A stretch of DNA of 64,000 nt from Flavobacteriaceae bacterium (GCA_030835825.1 JAURRA010000028.1:1-64000), one strand, 5' to 3'. Counted from the first letter of the stretch, positions 37,435 through 46,158 are shown. Translations and numbers: made by a program. Notes: generated by a model from the sequence alone, not told the origin.

Positions 37435-37865
37435 TTGGAAATATAGAGTGTATTTCCCGATCTGGTAACAGGATAACTTTTAAGTGCACATCTCAGGCTC
37501 GGATTTTCCATGGGTTGGCCAGTAAAAAGACTGTAAGTATTGCCATCATCGCAACCGCAGACACCCAAGACACCGTCAATAGTCAGAGTTCCACAATTGC
37601 TGGGAATATGGTTAGGATCGGCAGCGTCCCAAGCCAAATAGCCAGTGCCAACGTTAACAACTATTAGCCCCGAATTGGCTGTGCTGGGCACAAAAACGGC
37701 ATTACTGGTAAAGAGTAAATTACTATACTGGGGTAAATTCATATTAACCACTTCATTGACTCCAATATTGAGGAGATAATTACAGCTAGGATCTATACTG
37801 TCTTTTTTACGACAGGCTTGTGTGAGGAGCAATAAAAATACCAACGATAGAGCGGTCGATTTCAT
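37431..37865 (-). CDS. Degenerate Rieske-like lipoprotein
   Basis: A 144-aa protein with a lipoprotein signal ending LLLLTQAC (Cys about 18). The distal half follows the shape of a Rieske 2Fe-2S domain: IPSNCGTLTIDG, GVCGCDDGNTYSLFTGQPM, then ALKSYPVTRSGNTLYISN, matching the usual proline loop and final strands. The canonical ligand pairs C-x-H and C-x2-H are not intact: the CPCHGS-type box reads CGCDDG, lacking its His. It therefore probably keeps the fold without a Rieske cluster, perhaps with disulfides. The stop overlaps the TonB receptor stop. Such proteins are common in Bacteroidota, and the role is unknown. Confidence 0.65.
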   Translation of the reverse strand: MKSTALSLVFLLLLTQACRKKDSIDPSCNYLLNIGVNEVVNMNLPQYSNLLFTSNAVFVPSTANSGLIVVNVGTGYLAWDAADPNHIPSNCGTLTIDGVLGVCGCDDGNTYSLFTGQPMENPSLRCALKSYPVTRSGNTLYISN

Positions 37866-37936
37866 GAAATTATCTTAATAGGTCTAAAATTACACTAAAA
37901 AGCTTAGAATCATATTTTTTTATAACTTTGCGTAGG

Positions 37937-37960
37937 ATCTCGTGATAACGAGATTTTTCT
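37937..37960 (+). promoter_or_regulatory. Hairpin with T run at the start of the greA leader
   Basis: ATCTCGT and ACGAGAT form a seven-pair stem around GATA, followed by TTTTCT. A -7 element TAACTTTG lies at 37923-37930, so this hairpin would be the very 5' end of the greA transcript. It looks like a terminator but stands before greA with no upstream gene on this strand, so it could be an attenuator or a 5' stabiliser. Confidence 0.4.
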
Positions 37961-37995
37961 ATTTAGGGAAATAAAAGAATAACCGTACGAAAAGC

Positions 37996-38058
37996 CCCCA
38001 GCTTAACCGATTCCAGAAATGACGTTTTGTGATGTTTTGAAATCGGTGTATCGTGGGG
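37996..38058 (+). promoter_or_regulatory. Structured greA leader
   Basis: Nested complementary arms: CCCCA (37996-38000) with TGGGG (38054-38058), and ACCGATT (38006-38012) with AATCGGT (38041-38047), enclosing a 28-base loop. It ends 22 bases before the greA start codon. The nesting is more than expected in a short AT-rich leader, but no known family is recognised. Confidence 0.35.
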
Positions 38059-38080
38059 TTCAGGTTAAATATAATTATAT

Positions 38081-38557
38081 ATGAATAAAGTATCTTATTA
38101 CACAGAAGAAGGTTTAAAAAAGCTTCGTACCGAATTGGCACAATTGAAGGATGTAGAACGGCCGAAAGCCTCGCTAGCTATCGCTGAAGCCCGAGATAAG
38201 GGCGATTTAAGCGAAAACGCAGAATATGATGCAGCTAAGGAGGCACAAGGCATGCTTGAGCTGCGTATTGCTCGGCTGGAAGAGGCCCTGTCTGGCGCTC
38301 GTTTGATTGACGAATCACAATTGGACAATTCCAAAGTCTTAGTACTTTCGCAAGTTAAAATTAAGAACCAAGCCAATGGCACGGAAATGAGTTATACCCT
38401 GGTGGCGGAGAGCGAGGCCAATTTGGCTGCAGGTAAAATTTCTGTGAATTCTCCAATTGGAAAAGGTTTGTTGGGCAAGTCTGTGGGTGAAATAGCCCAA
38501 GTACAAGTCCCTAATGGCGTGGTTAATTTTGAAATCCTTGAAATTACAAGACCCTAA
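38081..38557 (+). CDS. greA: Transcription elongation factor GreA
   Basis: A 158-aa factor that rescues backtracked RNA polymerase by stimulating transcript cleavage. The N-terminal coiled coil begins YYTEEGLKKLRTELAQLK and contains the acidic tip region DKGDLSENAEYDAAKEAQ. The C-terminal FKBP-like domain (about 80-158) includes NSPIGKGLLGKSVGEIAQV. The length is standard. It overlaps the HIT gene by one base (TAATG), so the two are translationally coupled. Confidence 0.96.
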   Translation: MNKVSYYTEEGLKKLRTELAQLKDVERPKASLAIAEARDKGDLSENAEYDAAKEAQGMLELRIARLEEALSGARLIDESQLDNSKVLVLSQVKIKNQANGTEMSYTLVAESEANLAAGKISVNSPIGKGLLGKSVGEIAQVQVPNGVVNFEILEITRP

Positions 38558-38961
38558 TGGCCTCCATTTTTTCTCAAATTATTTTAGGAGATATCCCTTC
38601 TTACAAGATCGCTGAAAATGCCCATTGTATTGCATTTTTAGATATCAACCCTAATACTGTTGGTCACACCCTGTGTGTCCCGAAAGTAGAGGTTGATAAA
38701 TTCTATCAGATGAGCGGCAAAGAGTATCTAGAATTGATGAGATTTGCTAAAATAGTCGCTACGGCTATTGAAAAGGCAATCCCTTGCAAAAGAGTAGGCC
38801 TGACCATCATTGGACTTGAAGTGCCTCATACTCATATTCATTTGTTGCCTTTGGTCGATATGGTGGCAACAGATTTTACAAAAAAAATTGCTACACCTTC
38901 GGTTGAGGAGTTTCAAGCGACTGCAGACCGTATAGCCAGTTTTATACCAGACTCAATTTGA
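38557..38961 (+). CDS. HIT family protein
   Basis: A 134-aa histidine-triad protein, probably a nucleotide hydrolase acting on nucleoside phosphoramidates or dinucleotides in the cytosol. The N-terminus reads FSQIILGDIPSYKIAEN, and the triad motif is H-T-H-I-H-L-L-P near residue 90. The spacing with greA (1-base overlap) suggests one operon. Its last ~20 bases overlap the 3' end of the convergent kinase gene. Confidence 0.93.
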   Translation: MASIFSQIILGDIPSYKIAENAHCIAFLDINPNTVGHTLCVPKVEVDKFYQMSGKEYLELMRFAKIVATAIEKAIPCKRVGLTIIGLEVPHTHIHLLPLVDMVATDFTKKIATPSVEEFQATADRIASFIPDSI

Positions 38962-40090
38962 TAGAAAAGGTGGTTCCAACACCCAATTCGGATTTCAAAA
39001 CTTTGATTTGTCCGCCGTGGTAGTCTTCGATAATTCTTTTAGCTAAAGACAATCCCAGGCCCCAACCTCTGGCCTTGCTAGTATATCCAGCCTCAAAAAT
39101 CTTCCTAAATTTGTTTTTGGGTATTCCCGCTCCTTGATCTTGTACTAGAATTTCAACGGTATTTTGTTGCTTGCGCATTTCGATATGAATCGTTCCTTTG
39201 CCTTTCATGGCATCAATGCCATTTTTAATCAAATTCTCAATAGTCCAGCCGTACAACTGTGGGTTGAGCAGGACCATTAATTCATCATGGTCACTATTAA
39301 AATCTAAGGTAATAAGAGCCGATTGTCTTTTTTGATGGTAGGCAGCAGTTTCTCGAGTGATCTGGACAACGTTCAGCCAACTTAACTTGGGCTTGGCTCC
39401 AATTTGACTGAATCGTTCCGTAATGGTTTGGAGCCGATCAATATCTTGAGTCATTTCGACCAACGGCAAGGTGTTGTCCTCTCGAGCTTTGAGCAATTCG
39501 ACCCAGCCCATCAAGGCCGAAAGAGGTGTTCCAATTTGATGTGCTGTTTCTTTGGCCATGCCTGTCCACAACTTGTTCTGTTGAGCAATTTGTGCACTTC
39601 GATTAAAAAAGAAAACCAATGCCAAAAACAACAATACTATAAGCAAAAGTGCCAGGGGGTAGTATTGCAGCTTTGTCAAAATGGGGGCATTGCCGTAATA
39701 GATGGTTTGCACCACCTTGCCATCGATAAGGACTTCGATAGGTTGGTTTTCATTTCTGAACTTAGGGATTAACTTTTGAAGTTTTGTTTGATTTTCAGCA
39801 TAGTCGTCAGGGAGATTGTTAGAGCTCAAAGTGCCATCAATATCAGCCAATATCATGGGTGTTGTTTTGTTACTCGTCATAATGGAAAGCACGATATCCA
39901 AATTGCGATTTTCATTGACATCCGAAGCCAAAAGTTCTTGATAGGCATTGGCCCAGATAGTCATTTTAGCCCGTTCTTCAGCCTTGAAATTTTTAAAAAA
40001 AACGTTTGTGTTCCATAAAATCAACACAACAATACCTAAAGATAATGTGGTAATAACCCAGCGCCATGTTCTGTTGTATGCAATAATCAT
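38942..40090 (-). CDS. Orphan membrane sensor histidine kinase
   Basis: A 382-aa inner-membrane kinase with one transmembrane helix near residues 10-32, a ~105-residue periplasmic sensor segment, a second helix near 140-162, then a HisKA domain and an ATPase domain. The phosphorylated His is in TAHQIGTPLSALMGW. The N box reads ENLIKNGIDAM, and the G boxes read VQDQGAGIP and ARGWGLGLSLAKRI. No HAMP domain is seen. No response regulator lies in the neighbourhood, so its partner is elsewhere. This kinase convergent to greA-HIT is an arrangement I recall in related genomes. Confidence 0.9.
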   Translation of the reverse strand: MIIAYNRTWRWVITTLSLGIVVLILWNTNVFFKNFKAEERAKMTIWANAYQELLASDVNENRNLDIVLSIMTSNKTTPMILADIDGTLSSNNLPDDYAENQTKLQKLIPKFRNENQPIEVLIDGKVVQTIYYGNAPILTKLQYYPLALLLIVLLFLALVFFFNRSAQIAQQNKLWTGMAKETAHQIGTPLSALMGWVELLKAREDNTLPLVEMTQDIDRLQTITERFSQIGAKPKLSWLNVVQITRETAAYHQKRQSALITLDFNSDHDELMVLLNPQLYGWTIENLIKNGIDAMKGKGTIHIEMRKQQNTVEILVQDQGAGIPKNKFRKIFEAGYTSKARGWGLGLSLAKRIIEDYHGGQIKVLKSELGVGTTFSIKLSLV

Positions 40091-40210
40091 GCTGTCAATT
40101 TACGGAACAATATACGCCAAATAACTTGCTTTTAGAATTTCATTTATCGCTCCAGACCATTCTATTTTACTAAATTTGTAAACAGAACGCGTACAAATAT
40201 TACACTACAA

Positions 40211-41080
40211 ATGCCTTCCTTTTTAACCAAAGACCTGAGCACGCCAAAGATGCAAGAGCTGCTTCAAAACAGTATTGGGCCACGCCCAATTGCTATGGCC
40301 AGTACTATGGATGCAGAAGGACGTCCCAATTTATCGCCCTTCAGTTTTTTCAATGTCTTTAGTGCCAATCCCCCTATTTTGGTCTTTTCTCCTGCAAGAA
40401 GGGTAAGGGATAATTCCACCAAACATACTCTGGAGAATGTAATCGCCTTGCCAGAAGTAGTGATTAATGTGGTAAATTACGACATGATCCATCAAGTATC
40501 TTTGAGCAGTACGGAGTACCCGAAAGGTATCAATGAATTTGTTAAGGCGGGCTTTGATATGGTTGAATCTGACGAAGTTCAACCATTTCGGTTGAAACAA
40601 TCGCCGGCTCAATTTGAGTGCAAAGTAATTGAAGTGGTGTCGTTGGGGGAAAATGGCGGCGCGGGTAATTTAGTGATTTGCGAGGTGATCAAAACACATA
40701 TCTCCTCCCAAGTTCTCGACGATAAGGGCCGAATAGACCCCTATAAAATGGATTTAGTGGCTCGGGCTGGTGGAAATTATTATTCACGAGCGAAAAGCGG
40801 TTTTTTTGAAATACCCAAGCCCATTTCTTCTATGGGAATAGGAGTTGATGCCCTTCCAAAGGCGGTTATAGAAAGTTCAATTTTTACAGGAAACGATTTG
40901 GGTAAATTAGCCAATATCACTAATTTGCCATCATCAGAAAACGTTCAGTTGTTTCTAGCAGAACAACGCCAAAAAGGCCTCGATCTGCTGAGAATGAACC
41001 AGACACAAAAACAACAACAAGCTAAGTTATTTCTAGATCAAGACGATGTAGAAAACGCTTGGCATGTGCTTTTATCTTAA
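40211..41080 (+). CDS. Flavin reductase family protein (FMN-binding split barrel)
   Basis: A 289-aa protein with the split-barrel FMN-binding domain in residues ~15-190: SIGPRPIAMASTMDAEGRPN, SPFSFFNVFSANPPILVFSP and a later VICEVIKTHIS. The C-terminal ~90 residues are an extra helical tail not needed for the fold. It probably binds FMN or reduces flavin with NAD(P)H, but the physiological role is unassigned. It lies 8 bases before the DUF3127 gene on the same strand. A -7 element TAAATTTG (40171-40178) is 32 bases upstream. Confidence 0.88.
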   Translation: MPSFLTKDLSTPKMQELLQNSIGPRPIAMASTMDAEGRPNLSPFSFFNVFSANPPILVFSPARRVRDNSTKHTLENVIALPEVVINVVNYDMIHQVSLSSTEYPKGINEFVKAGFDMVESDEVQPFRLKQSPAQFECKVIEVVSLGENGGAGNLVICEVIKTHISSQVLDDKGRIDPYKMDLVARAGGNYYSRAKSGFFEIPKPISSMGIGVDALPKAVIESSIFTGNDLGKLANITNLPSSENVQLFLAEQRQKGLDLLRMNQTQKQQQAKLFLDQDDVENAWHVLLS

Positions 41081-41088
41081 TTTAACAT

Positions 41089-41469
41089 ATGGAAGTTCAA
41101 GGAAAAATTAAACGCATCAGTGAAACACAAACGCTCGGTAGTGGCGGATTTAGAAAACGTGAGGTGGTAGTGACTACTGAGGAACAATATCCCCAGCATC
41201 TAGCTATTGAATTTGTTCAAGACAAAACAGAATTGCTAAATAACTTTCGCGAGGGACAAAGTGTGAAAGTAAGTATCAACCTCAGAGGTCGCGAGTGGGT
41301 GAGCCCTCAGGGAGAGACCAAGTATTTTAACTCCATTCAAGGATGGCGTATCGATGCTTTGGACACATCTTCTCAAGGGGGGTCAGATTTGCCCCCAGTG
41401 CCGCCGGCTGCTGCATTTCAGCCCTTAGAGGAAATGAATGACGATGAGCAAGACGACCTGCCTTTCTAG
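41089..41469 (+). CDS. DUF3127 protein with SSB-like acidic C-terminal tip
   Basis: A 126-aa protein. Residues 1-92 match the DUF3127 family of Bacteroidota (MEVQGKIKRISETQTLG, GFRKREVVVTT, NSIQGWRIDAL), which reads like a small OB-type barrel. A Pro/Ser-rich linker (about 93-112) then leads to an acidic end, EQDDLPF, nearly identical to the interaction tip of SSB (the ssb gene in this window ends SDLPF). It may dock the same repair or replication proteins as SSB. Its function is not established. It lies between the flavin reductase-like gene and the transporter with very short gaps. Confidence 0.88.
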   Translation: MEVQGKIKRISETQTLGSGGFRKREVVVTTEEQYPQHLAIEFVQDKTELLNNFREGQSVKVSINLRGREWVSPQGETKYFNSIQGWRIDALDTSSQGGSDLPPVPPAAAFQPLEEMNDDEQDDLPF

Positions 41470-41472
41470 ACA

Positions 41473-42843
41473 ATGAATATCACTAGGTCAATAACCGCCT
41501 TTTACCAACGGTTTTTTCCTTCGCCATTTACAATTGCCATTTTACTCACTTTGCTGACCATGATTTTGGCATTTCTTGTGGGAGATAGCAAAGGATGGTC
41601 TGGTGTTATTTCTATTTTATCTTATTGGGAACAGGGCATCTGGAATAATGATCTTTTGGTTTTTGCCTATCAAATGATGCTCATTTTGGTTTTGGGACAC
41701 GTTTTGGTTTTGAGTTCTCCGATGCAAAATCTCATTGGTAAATTGACCAAATATGCTACCAACACCCAAAATGCGGTAGTCCTGGTCAGTGTGACAACAA
41801 TGCTAGTCGCTTTTTTTAACTGGGGACTGGGATTGATTTTTGGTGCTATACTTGCCAGACAGATTGGTGAACAAATGCATCGTGCTGGGCATCAATTTAA
41901 TTATCCTTTGATTGGTGCTGCTGGTTATTCTGGATTGATGATTTGGCATGGAGGTATCAGTGGGTCAGCTCCTATCAAGGTGGCTGAGTCTGGTCACCTT
42001 TTAAGTTTAATGAAAGGTGTCGGGTCTCCCGAAAACATGGCCTTGCTCCCTCAGAGTATTAATTTTGATCAAACCATTTTCAGTTCTGGAAACCTCTTGA
42101 TTTTTCTCGCTGCACTAGTGCTTGTCCCGTTGACTTTAAATCGCATGGCTAAATTCGCACCATCAACAGAGGTCTGTTTTAAGGAGGCCATCGAAAATTT
42201 TAAAGATTCAAAACAGGAGGGCGGAGAACGGCTCGATCATTCCCGACTCCTGTCAGTGGTGTTTGGAGCTTTAATACTTATCGTCTTCTTTATCCAATAC
42301 TCCAATTCTTTCTCAAGTTTGCAGATCACACCCAATATGCTCAATTTTTTCATGTTTGGTTTAGCCCTGATTTTACATCGTAATTTCTCAACTTTTGGAC
42401 AGGCTATTACTAAGGCCATAACTGGGGCTTCTGGTATTCTGATACAATTTCCACTTTATTTTGGTATTATGGGAATCATGAAAAGCGCAGGTTTAGTCAC
42501 CGTATTATCTACTTTTTTTGTTGGTATTTCAACCGCTGTTACCCTTCCGATTTATACTTTTTTTAGTGCAGGTCTGGTCAATATTTTTGTTCCTAGTGGC
42601 GGTGGTCAATGGGCCATTCAAGGGCCTGTAATTGTTGAGTCGGCGCAGCAATTGGGCGTGCCTTTACCCAAGATGGTATTGGCGTTAGCCTATGGTGATC
42701 AGATTACTAATATGTTACAACCTTTTTGGGCTTTACCCTTGTTGGGAATCACACAGATTAAGGCCAAGGACCTATTGCCCTACACGCTCATAATGATGCT
42801 GGTTGGTGTACTTGTTTTTATTGGAGGCTTACTCCTGATTTAG
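41473..42843 (+). CDS. Short-chain fatty acid transporter (AtoE/TIGR00366 family)
   Basis: A 456-aa inner-membrane permease with about 12 hydrophobic helices. Family features include YQRFFPSPFTIAILLTLLTM at the N-terminus, the WHGGISGSAP loop near residue 156 and VNIFVPSGGGQWAIQGPV near residue 372. AtoE-type proteins take up short-chain fatty acids such as butyrate or acetoacetate. It starts 3 bases after the DUF3127 stop, so it is probably on the same transcript. No acetoacetate pathway genes are adjacent. Confidence 0.88.
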   Translation: MNITRSITAFYQRFFPSPFTIAILLTLLTMILAFLVGDSKGWSGVISILSYWEQGIWNNDLLVFAYQMMLILVLGHVLVLSSPMQNLIGKLTKYATNTQNAVVLVSVTTMLVAFFNWGLGLIFGAILARQIGEQMHRAGHQFNYPLIGAAGYSGLMIWHGGISGSAPIKVAESGHLLSLMKGVGSPENMALLPQSINFDQTIFSSGNLLIFLAALVLVPLTLNRMAKFAPSTEVCFKEAIENFKDSKQEGGERLDHSRLLSVVFGALILIVFFIQYSNSFSSLQITPNMLNFFMFGLALILHRNFSTFGQAITKAITGASGILIQFPLYFGIMGIMKSAGLVTVLSTFFVGISTAVTLPIYTFFSAGLVNIFVPSGGGQWAIQGPVIVESAQQLGVPLPKMVLALAYGDQITNMLQPFWALPLLGITQIKAKDLLPYTLIMMLVGVLVFIGGLLLI

Positions 42844-42862
42844 AAGATGGTGTGCCACTTCG

Positions 42863-43423
42863 TTATTTCAACTCTTGATATCTGAAACAACTTTGTAAAT
42901 GGTCCATGACCATACCCGTGGCTTGCATATGTGCATAGATAACCGTCGATCCAACAAACTTGAATCCCCGTTTTTTTAAATCATTACTGATGGTATCACT
43001 AAGTGGTGTGTTAGCTGATAAATCTGAAAGAGTATTGAAAGTATTCTGAATAGGTTGATGATTGACAAATGCCCATATATAGGCACTAAAACTGCCAAAC
43101 TCCTGCTTGATTTTTATAAAGGCTTGAGCATTTGTTATTGCGGCCCTTATTTTTAATTTATTCCGTATGATTCCAGCGTTGTTTTCTAAGTCCGATATTT
43201 TGCTAGGCCCGTATTTGGCGACTTTTTCAAAATCAAATTTATCAAATGCCGTCCTAAAATTCTCTCGTTTTTTTAGTACTGTGATCCAACTGAGTCCGGC
43301 CTGAAAAGTTTCCAGAGTTAAAAACTCAAATAATAATTGGTCGTCCTTTACTGGAACACCCCACTCCTTGTCGTGGTAGGCCTCGTAAATGGGGTCGCCT
43401 ATGCACCAGTCGCATCTTGTCAT
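42863..43423 (-). CDS. tag: DNA-3-methyladenine glycosylase I
   Basis: A 186-aa DNA repair glycosylase that removes 3-methyladenine. The zinc-binding Cys and the N-terminal segment MTRCDWCIGDPIYEAYHDKE are present, as are EWGVPVKDDQLLFEF and the catalytic-site ETFQAGLSWITVLKKR. The C-terminal zinc ligands fall in VYAHMQATGMVMDH, with a Cys six residues later. Its start overlaps the truB stop by 4 bases (ATGA), implying coupling in the ftsX-DUF3098-uppP-truB-tag run. Confidence 0.95.
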   Translation of the reverse strand: MTRCDWCIGDPIYEAYHDKEWGVPVKDDQLLFEFLTLETFQAGLSWITVLKKRENFRTAFDKFDFEKVAKYGPSKISDLENNAGIIRNKLKIRAAITNAQAFIKIKQEFGSFSAYIWAFVNHQPIQNTFNTLSDLSANTPLSDTISNDLKKRGFKFVGSTVIYAHMQATGMVMDHLQSCFRYQELK

Positions 43424-44127
43424 TGGGGTTGTGTATTTAGGGCGTGCAATTCACTGATTAAGGTGTCAAGTTGCCACGCTTCTTCAATGTCAAAGTCACC
43501 GATTTTTGTGCGTCTAAGAGCTGAAAGATGTGCTCCATTGTTCAAAGCGCGACCAAAGTCATAAGCTAAGGATCGGATGTAGGTACCTTTACTGCAAATG
43601 ACCTCAAATTCAACATGGGGCATTGCTATTTCCGTTATTTCAAATTTCTCGATGCTAACAGATCTATTGTTTATTTCAACTTGCTCTCCAGCTCGAGCAT
43701 GCTCGTAAAGTCGTTTGCCTTCTTTTTTGATGGCAGAAAATATTGGTGGCCTTTGTTGAATGTCACCCACAAATTGACTGGTCGCGGCGTATATCTCTTC
43801 ATCTGAAATCAAACTGGTGTCAAAAACTTCGTTAATCTCTGTTTCAAGATCGTAGGATGGGGTGGTTGCACCCAACCTAATGGTTCCCGTATAGGTTTTG
43901 ACTTGGCCTTGAATATTAGATATACTTTTTGTTTTCTTGCCAGTGCATAAAATCAACAAACCACTTGCCAATGGATCTAAAGTACCCGCATGACCTACCT
44001 TTAGTTTTTTAATTCCAAAGGTGTTTTTCAACTCATATCTGATTTTATTGACTACTTGAAAAGAAGTCCAATGAAGCGGTTTGTCAACACAAATGACTAA
44101 TCCCTCAATGATCTCATCCTTTGTCAT
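43420..44127 (-). CDS. truB: tRNA pseudouridine-55 synthase
   Basis: A 235-aa enzyme that makes pseudouridine 55 in the T loop of tRNAs. The catalytic Asp is in KVGHAGTLDPLASGLLIL (about residue 47). RPPIFSAIKKEGKRLYEHAR and CSKGTYIRSLAYDFG are standard TruB segments. The C-terminal PUA extension of some TruB proteins is missing, as in other Bacteroidota. It starts 1 base after uppP ends and overlaps tag. Confidence 0.96.
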   Translation of the reverse strand: MTKDEIIEGLVICVDKPLHWTSFQVVNKIRYELKNTFGIKKLKVGHAGTLDPLASGLLILCTGKKTKSISNIQGQVKTYTGTIRLGATTPSYDLETEINEVFDTSLISDEEIYAATSQFVGDIQQRPPIFSAIKKEGKRLYEHARAGEQVEINNRSVSIEKFEITEIAMPHVEFEVICSKGTYIRSLAYDFGRALNNGAHLSALRRTKIGDFDIEEAWQLDTLISELHALNTQPQ

Positions 44128-44128
44128 T

Positions 44129-44923
44129 TTAAATAAGTGTTACATAGAGTATGGCGGCTAAACCGATAGCCACACAGTAGTAAGCAAAAAATGACAATTG
44201 ACTCCTTTTAACTAACCTGATCATCCAGCTACAGGCTATGATGCCAATGACAAAAGCAGATGTAAATCCACAGAAAAGAGTAAGTGATCCTATTGAACTT
44301 TCGTTTAGTGCACCGTCATAAAGATCTTTGAGAATTTTTCCAAAAATTAAGGGCAATACCATTAAAAAAGAAAATCTGGCTGCTTTGCTTTTGTCAACGC
44401 CTAAAAGTACTCCCGAGGCGATGGTGGCTCCAGACCGCGAAATGCCTGGCAAAATGGCAATTGCCTGAGCACATCCAATGAGAAAAGCATCCTTGGTGGA
44501 TACTGATTTTGCTGTCTTTTTTGCCCGATCGGCCAAAAACAATAGGAGCCCTGTTATGATAAGCATTGCACCAACGAAGCGTATTTTGCCGTCAAAAAGA
44601 GCAGACAATTCTTCTTCAAAAAACAGTCCAATGCATGCTGCGGGCAGGGTTGAAAGAGCAATGTTTAAAGCCAAATGGGTATCGGCAGAAGATTTAAATC
44701 GAAAAAGATCTTTCATGATAATCCAAATATCATTTCTAAAAACAACCACTGTGCTTAGTGCTGTCGCGGCATGAAGAACCACTGTGAAGAGAAGGCTGTC
44801 GGATGGCAAAGCATTGTCGCCCAAAATGGCTTTGCCCAATTCTAAATGACCACTCGAGGAAACAGGGAGAAATTCGGTTAGTCCTTGAACGGCACCCAAT
44901 ATTATCGCGTCAATGATTTCCAA
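44129..44923 (-). CDS. uppP: Undecaprenyl-diphosphate phosphatase (UppP/BacA)
   Basis: A 264-aa inner-membrane enzyme that recycles undecaprenyl pyrophosphate to the monophosphate carrier for cell wall synthesis. It has about eight hydrophobic helices. Both catalytic motifs are present: GLTEFLPVSSSGHLELG near the N-terminus and LPGISRSGATIASGVLLG near residue 158. It lies in the cell-envelope cluster ftsX-DUF3098-uppP-truB with gaps of 1-11 bases. Confidence 0.96.
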   Translation of the reverse strand: MEIIDAIILGAVQGLTEFLPVSSSGHLELGKAILGDNALPSDSLLFTVVLHAATALSTVVVFRNDIWIIMKDLFRFKSSADTHLALNIALSTLPAACIGLFFEEELSALFDGKIRFVGAMLIITGLLLFLADRAKKTAKSVSTKDAFLIGCAQAIAILPGISRSGATIASGVLLGVDKSKAARFSFLMVLPLIFGKILKDLYDGALNESSIGSLTLFCGFTSAFVIGIIACSWMIRLVKRSQLSFFAYYCVAIGLAAILYVTLI

Positions 44924-44925
44924 AA

Positions 44926-45171
44926 TCAGGAGTTTTTATTCCGATGCGATAGGATGGCATAAAATTGAATGCCAAGCCCAATTATAACGAGGGTAGGAGC
45001 CAGTCTTATCCGCCTCCAATTAAATACTTCAGGGTTGAAGACATTGGGGTCTTCACTACCACCTCCCGACATTAAAATAAATCCCAATGCAATGAAACCA
45101 ATTCCCATAAGCATCCATTTGAAGTTGTGTTGTCTAAATATGAATTCAGGTTTGTCTTTGTTCGCCATCAT
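44926..45171 (-). CDS. DUF3098 two-helix membrane protein
   Basis: An 81-aa protein with two hydrophobic helices (about residues 17-33 and 57-73), separated by the segment MSGGGSEDPNVFNPEVFNWR. This is the pattern of DUF3098 proteins, found only in Bacteroidota, nearly always between ftsX and uppP. Its role is unknown; the genomic position suggests a link to divisome or lipid-carrier functions. It starts 11 bases after ftsX ends. Confidence 0.9.
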   Translation of the reverse strand: MMANKDKPEFIFRQHNFKWMLMGIGFIALGFILMSGGGSEDPNVFNPEVFNWRRIRLAPTLVIIGLGIQFYAILSHRNKNS

Positions 45172-45182
45172 TTAATTTTTTT

Positions 45183-46064
45183 TTAATACAATTGGTCGCT
45201 ACGTAATTTTAAAAATCTTTGGGTCGCAAAAAATGTACTAACCCAACTGATAATCATGCCAAAAAGAAGTATACCCAAACCAACGATAATCAATTCAATC
45301 GGTTGTTCGAACAACTCTAATTCGGGCACATATTTTTCTAAATAAAATAAGGCTATAGCCAAACCAGCCACAGCTAAAATAGAGCCAATAAGTCCTAGCT
45401 TAACACTGTGTGCTATAAACGGTTTTCTAATGAAACTTTTCGTAGCTCCAACCATTTGCATGGTTTTAATGATGAATCGTTTTGAGTATATGGACAAACG
45501 AATGGAGCTATTAATCAATAAAAAAGCGATAATGGAAAAAATAGCACAGATGACCAAAATCCAAAAACTGAGGCGTTTAACATTACTGGCCATCAAATGG
45601 ACTAAATCACGATCATAACGCACGTCAGAAATAAAAGGTTTTTGGAGTTGTATTTGAGACAAGCTATCTAAAAATTGCTCTGTGACAAAATCGGCTTTTA
45701 GATTAATGTCTACAACATCCTCCAATGGATTGTAGCCTACATCATCGAGAAAATCTGCGCCGTATTCCTCTTGCATCATACTTGCAGCGTCTTCTTTTGA
45801 AATAAATTTGACAGACTTCACTTCCGGGGTCAATTTAAAAGCCTTTTGCAATTGGGTAATATCGGCCGCTTTGGCTGTTTCGTTAAAATAGACACTTAGA
45901 ACCACCTGCTCCTTAAATTTGTTCGATATGGCTTTGGTGTTTAGAACAAGTAGTCCAAGCGCACCCAATAAAAATAATACTAAGGAAATACTTAAAACAA
46001 CTGAAAAATAGGAGCTCATCAATCGCCTATTTTGGAATCTTTCGAAGGGGGTTTGCATAGTCAT
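45183..46064 (-). CDS. ftsX: Cell division protein FtsX (permease-like)
   Basis: A 293-aa inner-membrane protein with four hydrophobic helices: one near residues 20-42, then a ~125-residue periplasmic loop and three C-terminal helices (about 172-195, 222-245 and 257-280). FtsX works with the ATPase FtsE to control peptidoglycan hydrolases at division. The periplasmic segment contains VKFISKEDAASMMQEEYGAD, a typical FtsX region. ftsE is not adjacent. The start may be ATG 46064 or 46058. Confidence 0.93.
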   Translation of the reverse strand: MTMQTPFERFQNRRLMSSYFSVVLSISLVLFLLGALGLLVLNTKAISNKFKEQVVLSVYFNETAKAADITQLQKAFKLTPEVKSVKFISKEDAASMMQEEYGADFLDDVGYNPLEDVVDINLKADFVTEQFLDSLSQIQLQKPFISDVRYDRDLVHLMASNVKRLSFWILVICAIFSIIAFLLINSSIRLSIYSKRFIIKTMQMVGATKSFIRKPFIAHSVKLGLIGSILAVAGLAIALFYLEKYVPELELFEQPIELIIVGLGILLFGMIISWVSTFFATQRFLKLRSDQLY

Positions 46065-46158
46065 TTAAAAGCATAAAGATATAAAAGTTCAGTCAATGCG
46101 CTAGGACTTTTCAAGTGTGGCAATATATCTTACTTTTGTGGAGCAAATTTTTTTGTTT

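Noticed and set aside
39404-40018. Two open frames antisense to the histidine kinase
   Set aside because: They mirror the kinase gene, start inside it and carry no family motif.
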